NCBI GenBank assembly: GCA_903879825.1
Contig: CAIRND010000396.1
Coordinates: 1 to 33,260 of the forward strand
Direction: 5' to 3'
DNA length: 33,260 bases
From: an uncultured Geobacteraceae bacterium
Lineage (GTDB): Bacteria > Desulfobacterota > Desulfuromonadia > Geobacterales > Pseudopelobacteraceae
In this document: positions 8,526 through 18,024 of the stretch, one piece after another
Layout of the letters: every line of letters starts with the position of its first letter
Position numbering within the stretch: position 1 is the stretch's first letter
Program-made: the position numbers and the translations under genes
Notes under the pieces: model-generated
Databases searched by the model: none
What the model saw: the letters and a program-made list of their open reading frames with translations, nothing else
Told to the model about the DNA's origin: nothing

Positions 8526-10958
8526 CTATATTTTAAAACGCTCCAGCGCCTCTCGCAGGTTATCAGATTTTTCTGCCAAATTGGCCGAAACGCCACTAAC
8601 CTCGACCGAAACAGAGCGATTCTGCTCCGAAAGGATACAGATCTGGTTCATCAATTCAATAAGTTGTTTGGTTCGTGTGGCGATATAGGTACTCTTTTTG
8701 ACCAGATTAGATGAGATATCGACCGAATCCTTCAGTCGTTCACCGGTTCCTCCCACTGTATCGATCAGGCCGCGGGTTGAAGCGGCGATTTCCCGCATCC
8801 GTGACACCGCCTGCTCGTTGCCGACGCAGACCCGTTCAACACCGTTGACCACCGCATTAATGCTGCCGTTGATCTGTTCCAGCGAGCTTTGTGTTTTGGC
8901 AGCCAAAGCCCGTACTTCGTTGGCCACTACGGCAAATCCCCGCCCGGCATCCCCTGCTCTGGCCGCCTCGATCGATGCATTTAATGCCAGCAGATTAGTT
9001 TGGTCGGCAATGTCCGCAATAATTTCCAATACCTGGCGAATATCTCCCGCTTTATCAGCTAACTCCTGAGCCTGGGCCGCCATGACAGCCTGGCTTTCAG
9101 ACTCACCAATGATAATATTACCGGTATTATTCAAATCCCCCACAAAGCGCGCAAGAACCGTTCGTGTTGCCTCAATCGCTTCCGTAGTGGAAATAGCCAT
9201 ATCTTCGGTAACATCCAGATTACCGGCCACATCCTGGGTTAATTTATCCCCCTCGGCAATCAATAGAGATTGACGCTGAACAGTCTCCAACAGATTAGCG
9301 GCAATGTGAGACAGCTCCTGGCTTGCCACGGCTGTTTCGTGACCGCTTTCTACTGACTGTGAGATACTCCCCTGTACCTTGGCGATAAACTGGTCAATAT
9401 AACCGGCAACGGTGCCGATCTCATCTTTGGCACTGATAGCAATACGCTTGCTCAGGTCGCCTTCACCTTCTGACAGGTCACGAACCCGCTCGGTAATTTC
9501 ACGTAAGGACTTGTTTATTGATGTGGCGATAGCCAATCCGGCACCTGAAACAACCATCACCACCACAACTGAAATGACCAGTATCAAAAAGGTAAAACTA
9601 GTAACCTTTGAGTTGACTGAAGAAACGACATCTTTCTGCTTTGTTTCAACAGACTTTACCCTCTCATTGCCCCCCTTTTCTGCTGCCAGGGCGGCTTCTT
9701 TAACTTTTCGCATGGCATCGGAAACTTCACTATTGGCGGTAATCACATCCCGCTGCGTTTTTACAATAGCATCCACGGAACTGACCACCGACCGGATTGC
9801 ACCGGTTGCTGCAAAGGCACGCCCCGTGATAGTGCGGATGACCGTATCAACTTCAGCAACATCTTTGTTGATGACGTTTTTAAGCCGTTCGACCGCCGCA
9901 ACTGCCTGCTCGTATTTTTCCTTTGTGTCAGACAGCAACACCATACGTGACTGTGCCTCAAGTGTTTTCGAATCAACCTCAAGCCGCCCGGTTGCCGCAA
10001 TAAGCGCATTGATCGCCTGACGCTGTTTCAGCGCGGCTTCTACATCGGTCTGACCGTGCTCAACTTTTTTAGCAAGCCCGTCAACGATAGTCTCCATTTT
10101 CAGGCCGGTTTCGTTGATTTGATTGATGGTCGCACGCTTGACTGCAGCAAACTCTGCCGGTGCCGCCGCGTCGCCCGACATAATTTTATTTTTCAGCGCG
10201 ATGAGACCGCCATCTTTAATAAACTGATCATACACTGTCTGCACGGAGGTTTTAACCGCAGGCCCATCAAAAGAGGCTGACTGGATAGAATCGTTTAAAC
10301 GTTTGACTTTGCTCTTTATGGCAAACACCTCGGTTTTGCTCTTGGCCAGGTCAAGATCGTAGGCGGCCACAAGCATTTCGCGGAGCATAATCTGTGATTC
10401 GCTGACAACAGTTGACCCCTTGAAGAGCGCTGAAGAGGTTTTGATTGTTCCGGAAACCTTCTGGGCAACGCCGGCGTTCAAATCGTCGATATTCTTTCTG
10501 ACCGACTGGAGAGTTTTGTCAACGCTGACAAGCGATGCTTCAAGCGACGCCATCTCTTTCCTGAACACCTCGACTGACGCAAGCCGTTTTCCAACTGATG
10601 CCTTAACCGTGTCATGGAGGCTCGAAAACACCTGGATATCAATGGCGTTCTGGTCACCGAGCGCCACAATTTCCGATGAAAGCCGTTTTACCGTCTCCAT
10701 TTCTCGGGAAACATCTCCCGCCCGCGTGTCAACCTCGGCACTGTTCTGTGCCGCCGTCATCTGCAGCAACTGCCCCGATAGCGATTCAATGGAGCGCTGT
10801 ATCTCGAATGTTTTTATCTGAAGCGGCGTCGATCGTTGCGTCAGCGTCGATATACTTCCCTTTATGGAAAAGATGACATACAGCGAGAGCGCAGCCAGGG
10901 CCGCTATACCTACGACAGCGAGCACTGCATTGGTAAAAAGTTTCGTTCGTATTTTCAT
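8526..10958 (-). CDS. Methyl-accepting chemotaxis protein with large helical periplasmic sensor
   Basis: This 810-residue receptor has TM1 (about 7-30), an unusually long periplasmic region (about 31-452) and TM2 (about 455-480). HAMP follows (about 481-530), then a signalling coiled coil with tip [19 protein letters not shown] (about 649-667). The periplasmic part is rich in Ala, Lys, Val, Ser and Glu and appears all-helical with heptad-like spacing; I recognise no Cache or PAS fold, and a helical-bundle sensor of HBM or 4HB type, perhaps repeated, is likeliest. I choose the ATG at 10958, with TTGGAG six bases upstream; the TTG four codons earlier is part of that ribosome site. The C-terminal half is strongly similar to the receptor at 5633-7270. 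No methylation-tether pentapeptide is present. Confidence 0.9.
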   Translation of the reverse strand: MKIRTKLFTNAVLAVVGIAALAALSLYVIFSIKGSISTLTQRSTPLQIKTFEIQRSIESLSGQLLQMTAAQNSAEVDTRAGDVSREMETVKRLSSEIVALGDQNAIDIQVFSSLHDTVKASVGKRLASVEVFRKEMASLEASLVSVDKTLQSVRKNIDDLNAGVAQKVSGTIKTSSALFKGSTVVSESQIMLREMLVAAYDLDLAKSKTEVFAIKSKVKRLNDSIQSASFDGPAVKTSVQTVYDQFIKDGGLIALKNKIMSGDAAAPAEFAAVKRATINQINETGLKMETIVDGLAKKVEHGQTDVEAALKQRQAINALIAATGRLEVDSKTLEAQSRMVLLSDTKEKYEQAVAAVERLKNVINKDVAEVDTVIRTITGRAFAATGAIRSVVSSVDAIVKTQRDVITANSEVSDAMRKVKEAALAAEKGGNERVKSVETKQKDVVSSVNSKVTSFTFLILVISVVVVMVVSGAGLAIATSINKSLREITERVRDLSEGEGDLSKRIAISAKDEIGTVAGYIDQFIAKVQGSISQSVESGHETAVASQELSHIAANLLETVQRQSLLIAEGDKLTQDVAGNLDVTEDMAISTTEAIEATRTVLARFVGDLNNTGNIIIGESESQAVMAAQAQELADKAGDIRQVLEIIADIADQTNLLALNASIEAARAGDAGRGFAVVANEVRALAAKTQSSLEQINGSINAVVNGVERVCVGNEQAVSRMREIAASTRGLIDTVGGTGERLKDSVDISSNLVKKSTYIATRTKQLIELMNQICILSEQNRSVSVEVSGVSANLAEKSDNLREALERFKI

Positions 10959-11036
10959 TGTTTGCTCCAAAAACCGGTGAGGGATGCGGATAGTTCCGTA
11001 TTTTTTTATTCCAACCGCGAGTACATTATTGGATTG

Positions 11037-11942
11037 TTACAGTAGAACCGTTGCCTTCACCACATTGCCAACGCCCTCAAATTCAACCGAGGCAAACGAA
11101 AAACGACGCGACATGGCAATGCCTCTGCCGTTCGGATCGAGTGATCGTTTCGGGTCTATGTCAAGATATTGTGCCCAGTCAAAACCTTTCCCCTGATCCG
11201 TTATCCGAAAATCCAGCGTGCTCTCACCCCGTTCAACGGTGACCGTGGCGCTCAAGCCGGCATACTCAGGCAAGGTGAGACGGTGCCTCAGCTCCTTTTC
11301 CCAGCTGTCTTCGAACATAAGACGTTTTTTTTCATCGTAACTAATTCCGAGATTGCCATGTTCCACCGCATTAAGCAGCAATTCTACCAATCCGCTGGAT
11401 ACCGCATCGGGATCAGGGCACATTGAAGCCAGGATTCCCGCCACGCGACTGACATCTTCAAGCGTGGAGAAACGGAGCTCCGCTGAGGTGAAATTTTTAA
11501 GTGTTTCGGTATAGCGTGCCGTCTGAGCAGACACCACTTCCCGAAGTTCAATATCAGCGAGAACAGAACGGACTATACACTGCAGCGCCTTTGGCACGAA
11601 TGGCTTGGTCAGATAATAGAAGGCGCCGGCATCGATGCCTTCTGAAATTTGCTCTGACGATGTCGCGCCTGACTGCATGACCACCGGCAGTGCCGCCAAG
11701 CGGCTGTCAGCCTTGATTCTGCGCAACAGCTCAAGGCCGTCAACACCGGGCATCATACGATCCAGTATCACCATGCTGAAATTGCTACCGGCCTGGTTCA
11801 GCATATCCCAGGCCAGAGTGGCATTGGTGGCGGTTTCAACCACACATGCTTCATTGCGCAGTAATTGCACAATCAGGTCGAGCAGTGTCGGCTCATCGTC
11901 GACAACCAGTATTTTCCATTTGGATCCGTTATCGCGCGGCAT
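11037..11942 (-). CDS. Response regulator with RsbW-like HATPase output (REC-HATPase_c_2)
   Basis: This 301-residue protein has an N-terminal REC domain (VVDDE; D61 in LDRMMPG; K113 in YLTKPF), a short helical linker (about 130-165) and a C-terminal GHKL ATPase of the anti-sigma-factor kinase type. The ATPase shows an N-box in ELLLNAVEHGNLG (N191), a G1 box ITDQGKGF (D249) and a G2-like segment DPNGRGIAMSRR. This would be a phosphorylation-controlled RsbW-type switch kinase, and the STAS protein at 7303 is a natural substrate. The start is the ATG at 11942, preceded by CAGGAG five bases upstream; an in-frame TTG at 11990 lies in the previous gene's stop region. It lies 44 bases downstream of the SpoIIE-type protein on the same strand. 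Confidence 0.88.
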   Translation of the reverse strand: MPRDNGSKWKILVVDDEPTLLDLIVQLLRNEACVVETATNATLAWDMLNQAGSNFSMVILDRMMPGVDGLELLRRIKADSRLAALPVVMQSGATSSEQISEGIDAGAFYYLTKPFVPKALQCIVRSVLADIELREVVSAQTARYTETLKNFTSAELRFSTLEDVSRVAGILASMCPDPDAVSSGLVELLLNAVEHGNLGISYDEKKRLMFEDSWEKELRHRLTLPEYAGLSATVTVERGESTLDFRITDQGKGFDWAQYLDIDPKRSLDPNGRGIAMSRRFSFASVEFEGVGNVVKATVLL

Positions 11943-11986
11943 ATATACTCCTGCGTTCCAATACGGCGAATATGACAATATTATTT

Positions 11987-13705
11987 TCAATGTGCACAGG
12001 CGCCTCCTCCCTCAAGTGTTTTCAACATAATCAGGCATCCGCCCGCTTCATCGAGAAAAACGACCTCACTATTTCGGGTAATCAGCCGCAGGCCGCTATC
12101 ATGAAGCGAAATATCATCGATTACTGTTTGAAGTGCTGCTGCCGACATTCCGGGGCCGTTATCGCAGACCTTCATGATCAGCAGAGGCTTTTTGGCACCG
12201 CGCCAGAGAGTTGCACAAAACACAATCTCCGCCACCGGCAGGAGTTCCTCTTTTTCGAGAGCGGCCTCCTCCCCACGGTCCTGGCTCTCTCCATCATTCC
12301 TGCCCCCCCTGCAGCCATGTTCAAGTGCATTGGTCAGCGCTTCGGTCAGAGCAATGTTCAACTCAGCACGTTCGCCGGGCGCCACATCTGCTTCCAGCGC
12401 CAGCGCCTCAAGAAACTCTTCAACTGTCCTTTTTACAGCGGATAGCGTTACATCAGGCTTCACGTTCCAGTTCCAGTCGGAATCTAAATCCAGTCGCCGC
12501 ACCAGGATCAGGGTCAAATCATCCTGGATTACCTGCTCGGTTTTTGCCCTGAAGCGACGCTGCAATGCAGGGAGTGTCGGTGCCGCCCGGTAATCAGCCT
12601 CAAGCACTTCGCGGTATGAACCACCTTCAGTAAGGAGTGCATCTGAGACACCGTCTGTCATTATCAGTATATCTGCGACGTTGGTCAGAGAAATGGTACT
12701 GATCCTGGTTTCGCTGGGATAAATCCCAATAGGCGGGTTCTCTCCGCGTACCCGCCTGACTGAGCCGTCCAATCCCCGTATCATCAGCGGAGGCAGCGCA
12801 AAGACAGCCGTTTTGATCTCTTCCTTTACCAGATCTATCAGAAAGAAAGCGCACGATAGCACCTCATCTTCAAGCAGCATACTGGCAAGATATTCCTTAA
12901 AGCGCTTAAGGAATATCCGCAGGGTGAAGGTTCCCCACAGATGCAGATTTTCAACCTGATAGTTAAAAAATGACGTCGCCAGCATTGCTGTCAGTGAGGC
13001 GGACATGCCGTGCCCCATGGCATCCACGACAAAGATAAGCTGTCGGCCGTCAAACAGATTACGCACGGAATAGCCATCACCACACATGATGTCTTGAGGT
13101 GAATAGGCAATATTGATCCCCCAGCGAACGCCTCCGGCACCCTTCAAAGCCTGACTGCGCAGATCATGACGCACGACATGGCGTTCTTTGCGCCGGGCCG
13201 ATTCCTGCTGCAGAGAATTATAGGCATCAAGGTCGCGGAGATGATTAACCTCCTGCTGGCGATGCTCTTCCAGTAACTGTTCATTGATCGTTTCCCGGGC
13301 AATGCTGGTAAGAGTCCGGACAATCTGATGGAAATCAAAAGGTTTCGGAACAAACCGCTCTATCCCGATATTAATCGCTTCCAGAAGGATTTTATTATCA
13401 ATAGTGCTGGTCATGAGAACGACAGGAGTTTTTGCTCCGGTAGCGCGGATTTTCCGTTTCAGGTCAAGGCCGGAGAGACCGGGCATGATCTGGTCGGTGA
13501 GCACGATATCCGGCGAATGTTCGCAAAAGAGCTGAAAACCCTCATCGCCGTCGGCCCCCGAGTAAATGTGTTTAAAAAGCCCCCCCAACTGAATGGCCAG
13601 CATCTCCCTGCTCAGCTGGTCATCATCAACCAGCAGTAACGTAAGCGACGAGGTTGCCACTCTGGATTGTGCCGTCAGGGCTGTCTCCGCTTTTATGTTT
13701 GTCAT
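11987..13705 (-). CDS. REC - SpoIIE/RsbU-type PP2C phosphatase - HATPase protein
   Basis: This 572-residue protein joins three modules. The REC domain (about 20-140) has VDDDQ, D71 in LTDQIMPG and K121 in VPKPF. A PP2C/SpoIIE phosphatase follows (about 190-405) with metal-binding acids in CGDGYS, VVDAMGHGM (D228), TDGVSD (D351) and QDDLTLI. The C-terminal RsbW-like HATPase (about 425-570) has N459 in ALTEALTNALEHG and D515 in VCDNGPGM. Phosphatase and kinase in one chain suggest a self-contained controller of a STAS antagonist's phosphorylation. An acidic, Gly-rich insertion (about 465-490) interrupts the ATPase after the N-box. The ATG at 13705 follows a weak GGTGA. It lies 34 bases after the hybrid kinase at 13740. 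Confidence 0.9.
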   Translation of the reverse strand: MTNIKAETALTAQSRVATSSLTLLLVDDDQLSREMLAIQLGGLFKHIYSGADGDEGFQLFCEHSPDIVLTDQIMPGLSGLDLKRKIRATGAKTPVVLMTSTIDNKILLEAINIGIERFVPKPFDFHQIVRTLTSIARETINEQLLEEHRQQEVNHLRDLDAYNSLQQESARRKERHVVRHDLRSQALKGAGGVRWGINIAYSPQDIMCGDGYSVRNLFDGRQLIFVVDAMGHGMSASLTAMLATSFFNYQVENLHLWGTFTLRIFLKRFKEYLASMLLEDEVLSCAFFLIDLVKEEIKTAVFALPPLMIRGLDGSVRRVRGENPPIGIYPSETRISTISLTNVADILIMTDGVSDALLTEGGSYREVLEADYRAAPTLPALQRRFRAKTEQVIQDDLTLILVRRLDLDSDWNWNVKPDVTLSAVKRTVEEFLEALALEADVAPGERAELNIALTEALTNALEHGCRGGRNDGESQDRGEEAALEKEELLPVAEIVFCATLWRGAKKPLLIMKVCDNGPGMSAAALQTVIDDISLHDSGLRLITRNSEVVFLDEAGGCLIMLKTLEGGGACAH

Positions 13706-13739
13706 ATTTCACCGCGTAACAAAATCAAAGTGATGTCCT

Positions 13740-16700
13740 TTATTCTGTTTTTTCCTGACATGATTCCTGAGCAACCCTGTTGAACTCCACAAATTCTGCT
13801 TCAAGCTGAGTCACCCGTTCGCTCAACTCTTCACAGCCTCCATCACGTGCCATCATTTCCAGATAAGAGGCACTCTCTACCATTTTGTGAGCAGATATGT
13901 TGGCTGACGCCCCTTTGATTGAGTGGGCCTGGAGGCGTATCTGTTCGACATTGCCGCCCTCTACCGCCAGTCGCAGTGCTTCAAGGTATCCGGAAACATT
14001 TTTTTCAAACAGGATCAGAAAACGCTGCAGCATGTCATCTTTTCCACCAAGCCGTACCAGCAGCCCCTTTTTATCGAAAACCAGGACGGTCTCAATATTA
14101 TTTTCCGGAATATTCGGAGTAGCGGGGCTGTTCAGTTCAACGTTAAGCGCCGCAATGCGTTTCAGAACGGTCACGATATCTTCCGGCTGAAACGGCTTAC
14201 TGATGTAATCATCCATACCGGCTTCGCGACACCGCTCCATATCTTCTTTCATAGCATATGCGGTCATGGCGATGATCGGGATATGCCCTCCCCCGGCACG
14301 TTCCCGTTCACGTTCACGAATCATACGGGTAGCCTCGAAACCGTCCATAACCGGCATCTGAACATCCATAAAGATAAGGTCATAACTGCCATCAGCGTCC
14401 TGCCACGCCTGCACCGCTTCCTCTCCATTTCCGGCGATGGTGACGGCATGGCCATAGCGCGCCAGAATTGTCTCAATGAGGATCTGGTTGATCTGAACAT
14501 CTTCAGCGACAAGAATAGCAAGCCGCTGCCTATTTTCCAAAATTTGATAGCGGGTTACCGGGATGTTTTCCGCCTGTCCGGGAGAGCTTCCGGATGAAAT
14601 AAGCAGGCACAGCAGGTCATGCACTTCCGTATGAATGATCGGTTTGGTGAGATAGCCGTCAACCCTCAGCTCACGGCAGCGCTTAGAATCGCCGCGCATG
14701 CCGGCGCTGGGGAGCAAAATGCAATGAACAGAGTCATGGACCGGTTGCCGGCGGATCTGCTCGACCAGTTGCCAGCCATCGCATTCCGGCATCTGTACAT
14801 CTATCAAGGCAAAATCGAAAGGGGCGGCCATCCGGGTTGATTCATCAAGCATCTTCAGTGCCGTGGCTGCATTTTCGGCTGCGGTGACGCGGAGACCCCA
14901 TTTGCCAAGAAAATTTGCCAGAATATCGCGATTTGTGGCGATGTCATCAACAACCAGCGCGGAACACCCGGTGAGAGGCAGCTCGTGATGTACCGCAGGC
15001 GGGATCTGCTGAATCCCAAAGCGGGCGGTGAAGATAAAGGTGCTTCCCGAACCGAGCTCGCTTTCCACCCGGATGGTGCCATCCATTAACTCAACAAGAC
15101 TCCGGGATATCGTAAGCCCCAGACCGGTGCCACCATATGATTTGGTGGTTGAAATATCCCCCTGCTCAAAAGGGTCAAATATTTTGCCCAGTTTTTCCGG
15201 GGCAATTCCGATGCCATGATCCTGGATACTGAAAGAGAGGGTACACATTTCTTCATCTTCTTCGACCACCTGAACCGATACGATCACCTGCCCACGAGCG
15301 GTAAACTTGATGGCGTTGCCAACCAGATTAATGAGTATCTGTCGGAGACGTCCGGGATCGCCGATCAGGGCGTCGGGGATCTCCGGTGCCGGGTCGAAAA
15401 GCACCTCCAGCCCCTTCTCCGTTGCCCGTACGGCAATACCCTGCAGTGTCTGGCCGATGGTCGTACAGAGCAGAAACGGCACATCGTCACGTTCAATTTT
15501 GCCAACTTCTATCTTGGAAAAATCAAGAATATCGTTAATGATCGAGAGCAGATTATCAGCCGATCGCTTCACGGCATTCAGATATGTTTGCTGCTCTGCG
15601 TCGATTTTAGTCGTCAGGCATAATTCCGTCATGCCAATGATACCGTTCATCGGGGTGCGGATTTCATGACTCATGTTCGCCAAAAACGTGCTCTTGGCCC
15701 GGCTGCCAGCTTCGGCCATGGCGATGGAGTCACGCATGTCTCGCAGATATCGACGCATTCCGGTGACAAGAAGAATGAGTGCCGCTCCGGAAATGAAGAC
15801 CAAGATGGTAAACTGAAATTTCACTATGCGTAACTGTTCGACATCTGTCATCGCAGCATAGGTAAATATGGTATAGCCATCCTTGCTTGGCTGGCTGCGC
15901 GCCAAAAGGAAGCGATTGTCGCTTTCGGGCAGGGTAAGTGAGGGGTATGCGGAAAACTGAGCCCCAAAGTTTCCAATGTTCAGCACCTTAAAATCGCGAC
16001 GTTTGTACTGTTTATCACGAGCGGTTGTCGTCATCTGGAAAACAGGAGCATCATTAAGAGCATGCAGATCTATGCGCTTGTCGCTGGAAAGAATGACCAC
16101 TCCGGAGGCATCAGTCACAAAACAGTTGAAGCGGTTAAACCATTGGGAAAGCGTGGTCACGTCGATTTTGACGGTCACCGCACCAATGACGCGCAGTCCG
16201 TCATAGATGGGGGCTGAAAAAAACAGACCCGGAATATTGGTCTGGCGACCAACTGCGTATTGCCTGCCCCGCATACCTTCTTTCGCGCTCTTGAAGTACG
16301 CTCGATCGGAATAACTGATGCCCACAAATGATTCGGGGCGGTCATGATTGCTGCTGGCGATGCAGTCTCCATTGGCGGCCAAAACCCAGATAACATCAAC
16401 ATTCAATTCTTTCTTCTGTGCTGCCAGATGGTGATTGAGGTCGGCAACATCGTTGCGGGAATTGAGAAATAGCCGTTTGTCGGCGGGAGATTCTTTTTCC
16501 CAGGATGATTGCCGTTCCAGTGAGCGCAGGGTGGTTATAACCGTCAGGTTATCAGCAATGGTTTCCGGCATGACATTCAGAAAGGCCAGTGAGCGCTCAA
16601 AGTGGTACGTGACCGCTTCAGCCGTCTGATTCAGTTCAGTGGAATGCTGTTTAAAGTCCGCAGCGAGGCGATTATCGGTAAAATATGACACCGCGAAAAA

Positions 16701-16844
16701 AGAGAGGAGCAACCAGCCAGCCAGCATTCCGAGCAGAGCACCTGACGGGCGCGGAAACAGAGTGGCGGATATATTTTTCTCCGGCTGCTTCTGCACGGCA
16801 CCGGATGGTGACGGAGGATGCGGGTATGGCGAATTCACGTTCAT
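13740..16844 (-). CDS. Hybrid sensor histidine kinase (Cache, HisKA, HATPase, REC-REC, Hpt)
   Basis: This 1034-residue tripartite kinase has a proline-rich cytoplasmic start, TM1 (about 36-56), a double-Cache-like periplasmic sensor (about 60-335, with [14 protein letters not shown] and [17 protein letters not shown], as in ligand-binding dCache_1 domains) and TM2 (about 343-363). HisKA follows with H393, then HATPase with N510 and GGTGLGL (571-577), REC1 with D682, REC2 with D827 and K883, and an Hpt with H974 in AHSIKGAS. There is no HAMP. The final phosphoryl acceptor could be the receiver of the HD-GYP protein upstream or the SpoIIE protein downstream. The ATG at 16844 has GGAG eight bases upstream and lies 31 bases after the HD-GYP gene. 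Confidence 0.93.
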   Translation of the reverse strand: MNVNSPYPHPPSPSGAVQKQPEKNISATLFPRPSGALLGMLAGWLLLSFFAVSYFTDNRLAADFKQHSTELNQTAEAVTYHFERSLAFLNVMPETIADNLTVITTLRSLERQSSWEKESPADKRLFLNSRNDVADLNHHLAAQKKELNVDVIWVLAANGDCIASSNHDRPESFVGISYSDRAYFKSAKEGMRGRQYAVGRQTNIPGLFFSAPIYDGLRVIGAVTVKIDVTTLSQWFNRFNCFVTDASGVVILSSDKRIDLHALNDAPVFQMTTTARDKQYKRRDFKVLNIGNFGAQFSAYPSLTLPESDNRFLLARSQPSKDGYTIFTYAAMTDVEQLRIVKFQFTILVFISGAALILLVTGMRRYLRDMRDSIAMAEAGSRAKSTFLANMSHEIRTPMNGIIGMTELCLTTKIDAEQQTYLNAVKRSADNLLSIINDILDFSKIEVGKIERDDVPFLLCTTIGQTLQGIAVRATEKGLEVLFDPAPEIPDALIGDPGRLRQILINLVGNAIKFTARGQVIVSVQVVEEDEEMCTLSFSIQDHGIGIAPEKLGKIFDPFEQGDISTTKSYGGTGLGLTISRSLVELMDGTIRVESELGSGSTFIFTARFGIQQIPPAVHHELPLTGCSALVVDDIATNRDILANFLGKWGLRVTAAENAATALKMLDESTRMAAPFDFALIDVQMPECDGWQLVEQIRRQPVHDSVHCILLPSAGMRGDSKRCRELRVDGYLTKPIIHTEVHDLLCLLISSGSSPGQAENIPVTRYQILENRQRLAILVAEDVQINQILIETILARYGHAVTIAGNGEEAVQAWQDADGSYDLIFMDVQMPVMDGFEATRMIRERERERAGGGHIPIIAMTAYAMKEDMERCREAGMDDYISKPFQPEDIVTVLKRIAALNVELNSPATPNIPENNIETVLVFDKKGLLVRLGGKDDMLQRFLILFEKNVSGYLEALRLAVEGGNVEQIRLQAHSIKGASANISAHKMVESASYLEMMARDGGCEELSERVTQLEAEFVEFNRVAQESCQEKTE

Positions 16845-16875
16845 TGAGGGCGCTCCATTCGCGTGTGGATGTTCG

Positions 16876-17985
16876 TCATGCCAATCTTTCTATATCGCAG
16901 TTATGCACTCGATCCTCTTCCGGTGCATCCTGCAGTTTTTCCCTGATCGCGACGAAGTCATCAATATTGCCCAGAAACAGGTCCAGAAGGATTGGATCAA
17001 AAAACTCGCCACGCCCCTCTATCATGATCCTGAGCGTCTTATCAAGCGGAAAAGCCTCCTTGTAGGGGCGTTCAGAGGAGAGAGCGTCAAAGACATCAAC
17101 TATGGAAACGATCCGGGCGAAGCGGTGAATTTGTTCCCCTTTGAGCCCTGAAGGGTAGCCGCTGCCGTCCCATTTTTCATGATGCTGCAGAGCGATGATG
17201 CTGCCGGTATCAATGACAGGAAAGCGTTCCGCTTCGGATAATATTTTGCCGCCGATGGTGGTATGAACCTTCATGATATCAAATTCGGTCTGGTCGAGCT
17301 TGCCCGGCTTGAGCAGAATCCGGTCAGGAATGCCGATCTTGCCGACATCGTGCAGCGGAGAAGCAAAACGCAGCACCTCACATTCATCTTCTGTTATGCC
17401 GCCTAGTTGTGCCAGTCGTTTGGACAGTTCGCTGATGCGCCTGGTATGCATGCCGGTTTCCATATCACGAAATTCTGCGGCACGCCCCAGACGGAGCGAA
17501 ATTTCGTATTCAGCTTCAAGGGACAGGCTGAGCGCTTTCTGCAGAGCTGCAGTCTTTTTGACTACCTCCCCTTCGAGGACGCTGTTCATATCTTTTGCCA
17601 GATCGGAAAGTTTTTTGCTGCGAACATGGTTCATGACCCTCAGCCGCAACTCCTCAGGATTATACGGTTTTGCAATAAAATCATTGGCACCCAGTGCCAG
17701 CGTTCGCGTTACTTCGGTGGTTCCCGAAGTAACCACAATCACCGGGATATCCCGCCAGCCGGCACTCTGCTTGATGCGTTTGATCGTTTCGTAGCCATCC
17801 ATGACCGGCATCTCAAGATCTAACAGCACAACATCAATTGCTGCCCCAGTCTCTAATACTTCTAAGGCCTGTAGCCCGTTTTCAGCCTTCAACAGCGTGC
17901 AATCGAGGTCAGACAGCATTACGTCAAGCATCTCCAGATTCATGCTGTCATCATCAACCGCCAGTATGGTTATTTCATCAAACAT
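16876..17985 (-). CDS. Response regulator with HD-GYP c-di-GMP phosphodiesterase domain (RpfG type)
   Basis: This 369-residue protein has a REC domain (VDDDS, D56 in LLDLEMPVMDG, K106 in IAKPY), a coiled-coil linker (about 122-165) and a complete HD-GYP domain. The signature residues are present: H180, HDVGKIGIPD with H212 and D213, HHEKWDGSGYPSG (HHE 268-270, GYP 276-278) and DVFDAL. HD-GYP proteins of this build hydrolyse c-di-GMP under control of receiver phosphorylation. TGGAGA lies about eight bases before the ATG. The gene lies between two Hpt-containing hybrid kinases on the same strand, either of which could be its phosphodonor. It opposes the GGDEF protein at 30819. Confidence 0.92.
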   Translation of the reverse strand: MFDEITILAVDDDSMNLEMLDVMLSDLDCTLLKAENGLQALEVLETGAAIDVVLLDLEMPVMDGYETIKRIKQSAGWRDIPVIVVTSGTTEVTRTLALGANDFIAKPYNPEELRLRVMNHVRSKKLSDLAKDMNSVLEGEVVKKTAALQKALSLSLEAEYEISLRLGRAAEFRDMETGMHTRRISELSKRLAQLGGITEDECEVLRFASPLHDVGKIGIPDRILLKPGKLDQTEFDIMKVHTTIGGKILSEAERFPVIDTGSIIALQHHEKWDGSGYPSGLKGEQIHRFARIVSIVDVFDALSSERPYKEAFPLDKTLRIMIEGRGEFFDPILLDLFLGNIDDFVAIREKLQDAPEEDRVHNCDIERLA

Positions 17986-18024
17986 GACAATTCTCCATTT
18001 AACGTCATTATGTTCGGATGTTTC

